Part shown: one piece after another, positions 6,366-6,402 of the stretch
How positions within the stretch are numbered: position 1 is the first letter of the stretch
Layout of the letters: the number at the start of each line of letters is the position of its first letter
DNA from: Rhodospirillaceae bacterium
Lineage (GTDB): Bacteria; Pseudomonadota; Alphaproteobacteria; MPNO01; UBA2964
DNA: 6,402 nt
Reading direction: 5' to 3'
Assembly: GCA_018660305.1 (NCBI GenBank)
Contig: JABJKO010000117.1
Location: forward strand, 1-6,402
Translations under genes and position numbers: made by a program
Notes under the pieces: model-generated
Told to the model about the DNA's origin: nothing
The model's input: the letters and a program-made list of their open reading frames with translations, nothing else
Database searches by the model: none

Positions 6366-6402
6366 AGCGGCTGACTCCTGCTGGATATGATTTGTCTTAC
6401 AT

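Overview
The window holds seven protein-coding genes in two convergent blocks. It looks like ordinary chromosome from a fairly GC-rich proteobacterium, most likely an alphaproteobacterium. That placement rests on gene content (a glutathionyl-hydroquinone-reductase-type GST, a NorM-like MATE pump, a class II aldolase/adducin-like enzyme beside an alpha/beta hydrolase) and on the style of the proteins. It is an inference, because there is no rRNA or tRNA marker here.

Plus-strand block (1-2340): the 3' part of a phosphotransferase of the aminoglycoside/ecdysteroid-kinase-like (APH) fold, cut by the left window edge, is followed 31 nt later by a complete MATE-family efflux protein with NorM-type acidic residues. 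A short 25-nt gap separates the MATE stop codon from the stop codon of the opposing block.

Minus-strand block (6365 down to 2366): in transcription order this is a glutathionyl-hydroquinone-reductase-like GST ending in a strong hairpin, a small two-TM protein I cannot name with noticeably lower GC, and then a tight three-gene set. That set is a PNPOx-like FMN-binding split-barrel protein, a class II aldolase/adducin-family protein and an alpha/beta hydrolase, spaced 30 and 32 nt apart. A plausible promoter and a near-perfect Shine-Dalgarno sequence precede the first gene of the trio, so it is probably an operon.

Functionally, the trio plus the upstream GST would suit catabolism or detoxification of a small carbonyl, aromatic or quinone-type compound: aldol cleavage or decarboxylation, hydrolysis, a flavin-binding redox partner, and reduction of glutathionyl-hydroquinones. 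The sequence does not identify a substrate. The kinase/MATE pair could be a modify-and-export arrangement, which is equally unproven. I see no mobile element, CRISPR array, RNA gene or clear novel system. The least explained items are the low-GC two-membrane-segment protein with an odd translation-start region, and the aldolase that keeps its zinc histidines but lacks the usual catalytic glutamate. No intergenic stretch exceeds 150 nt.
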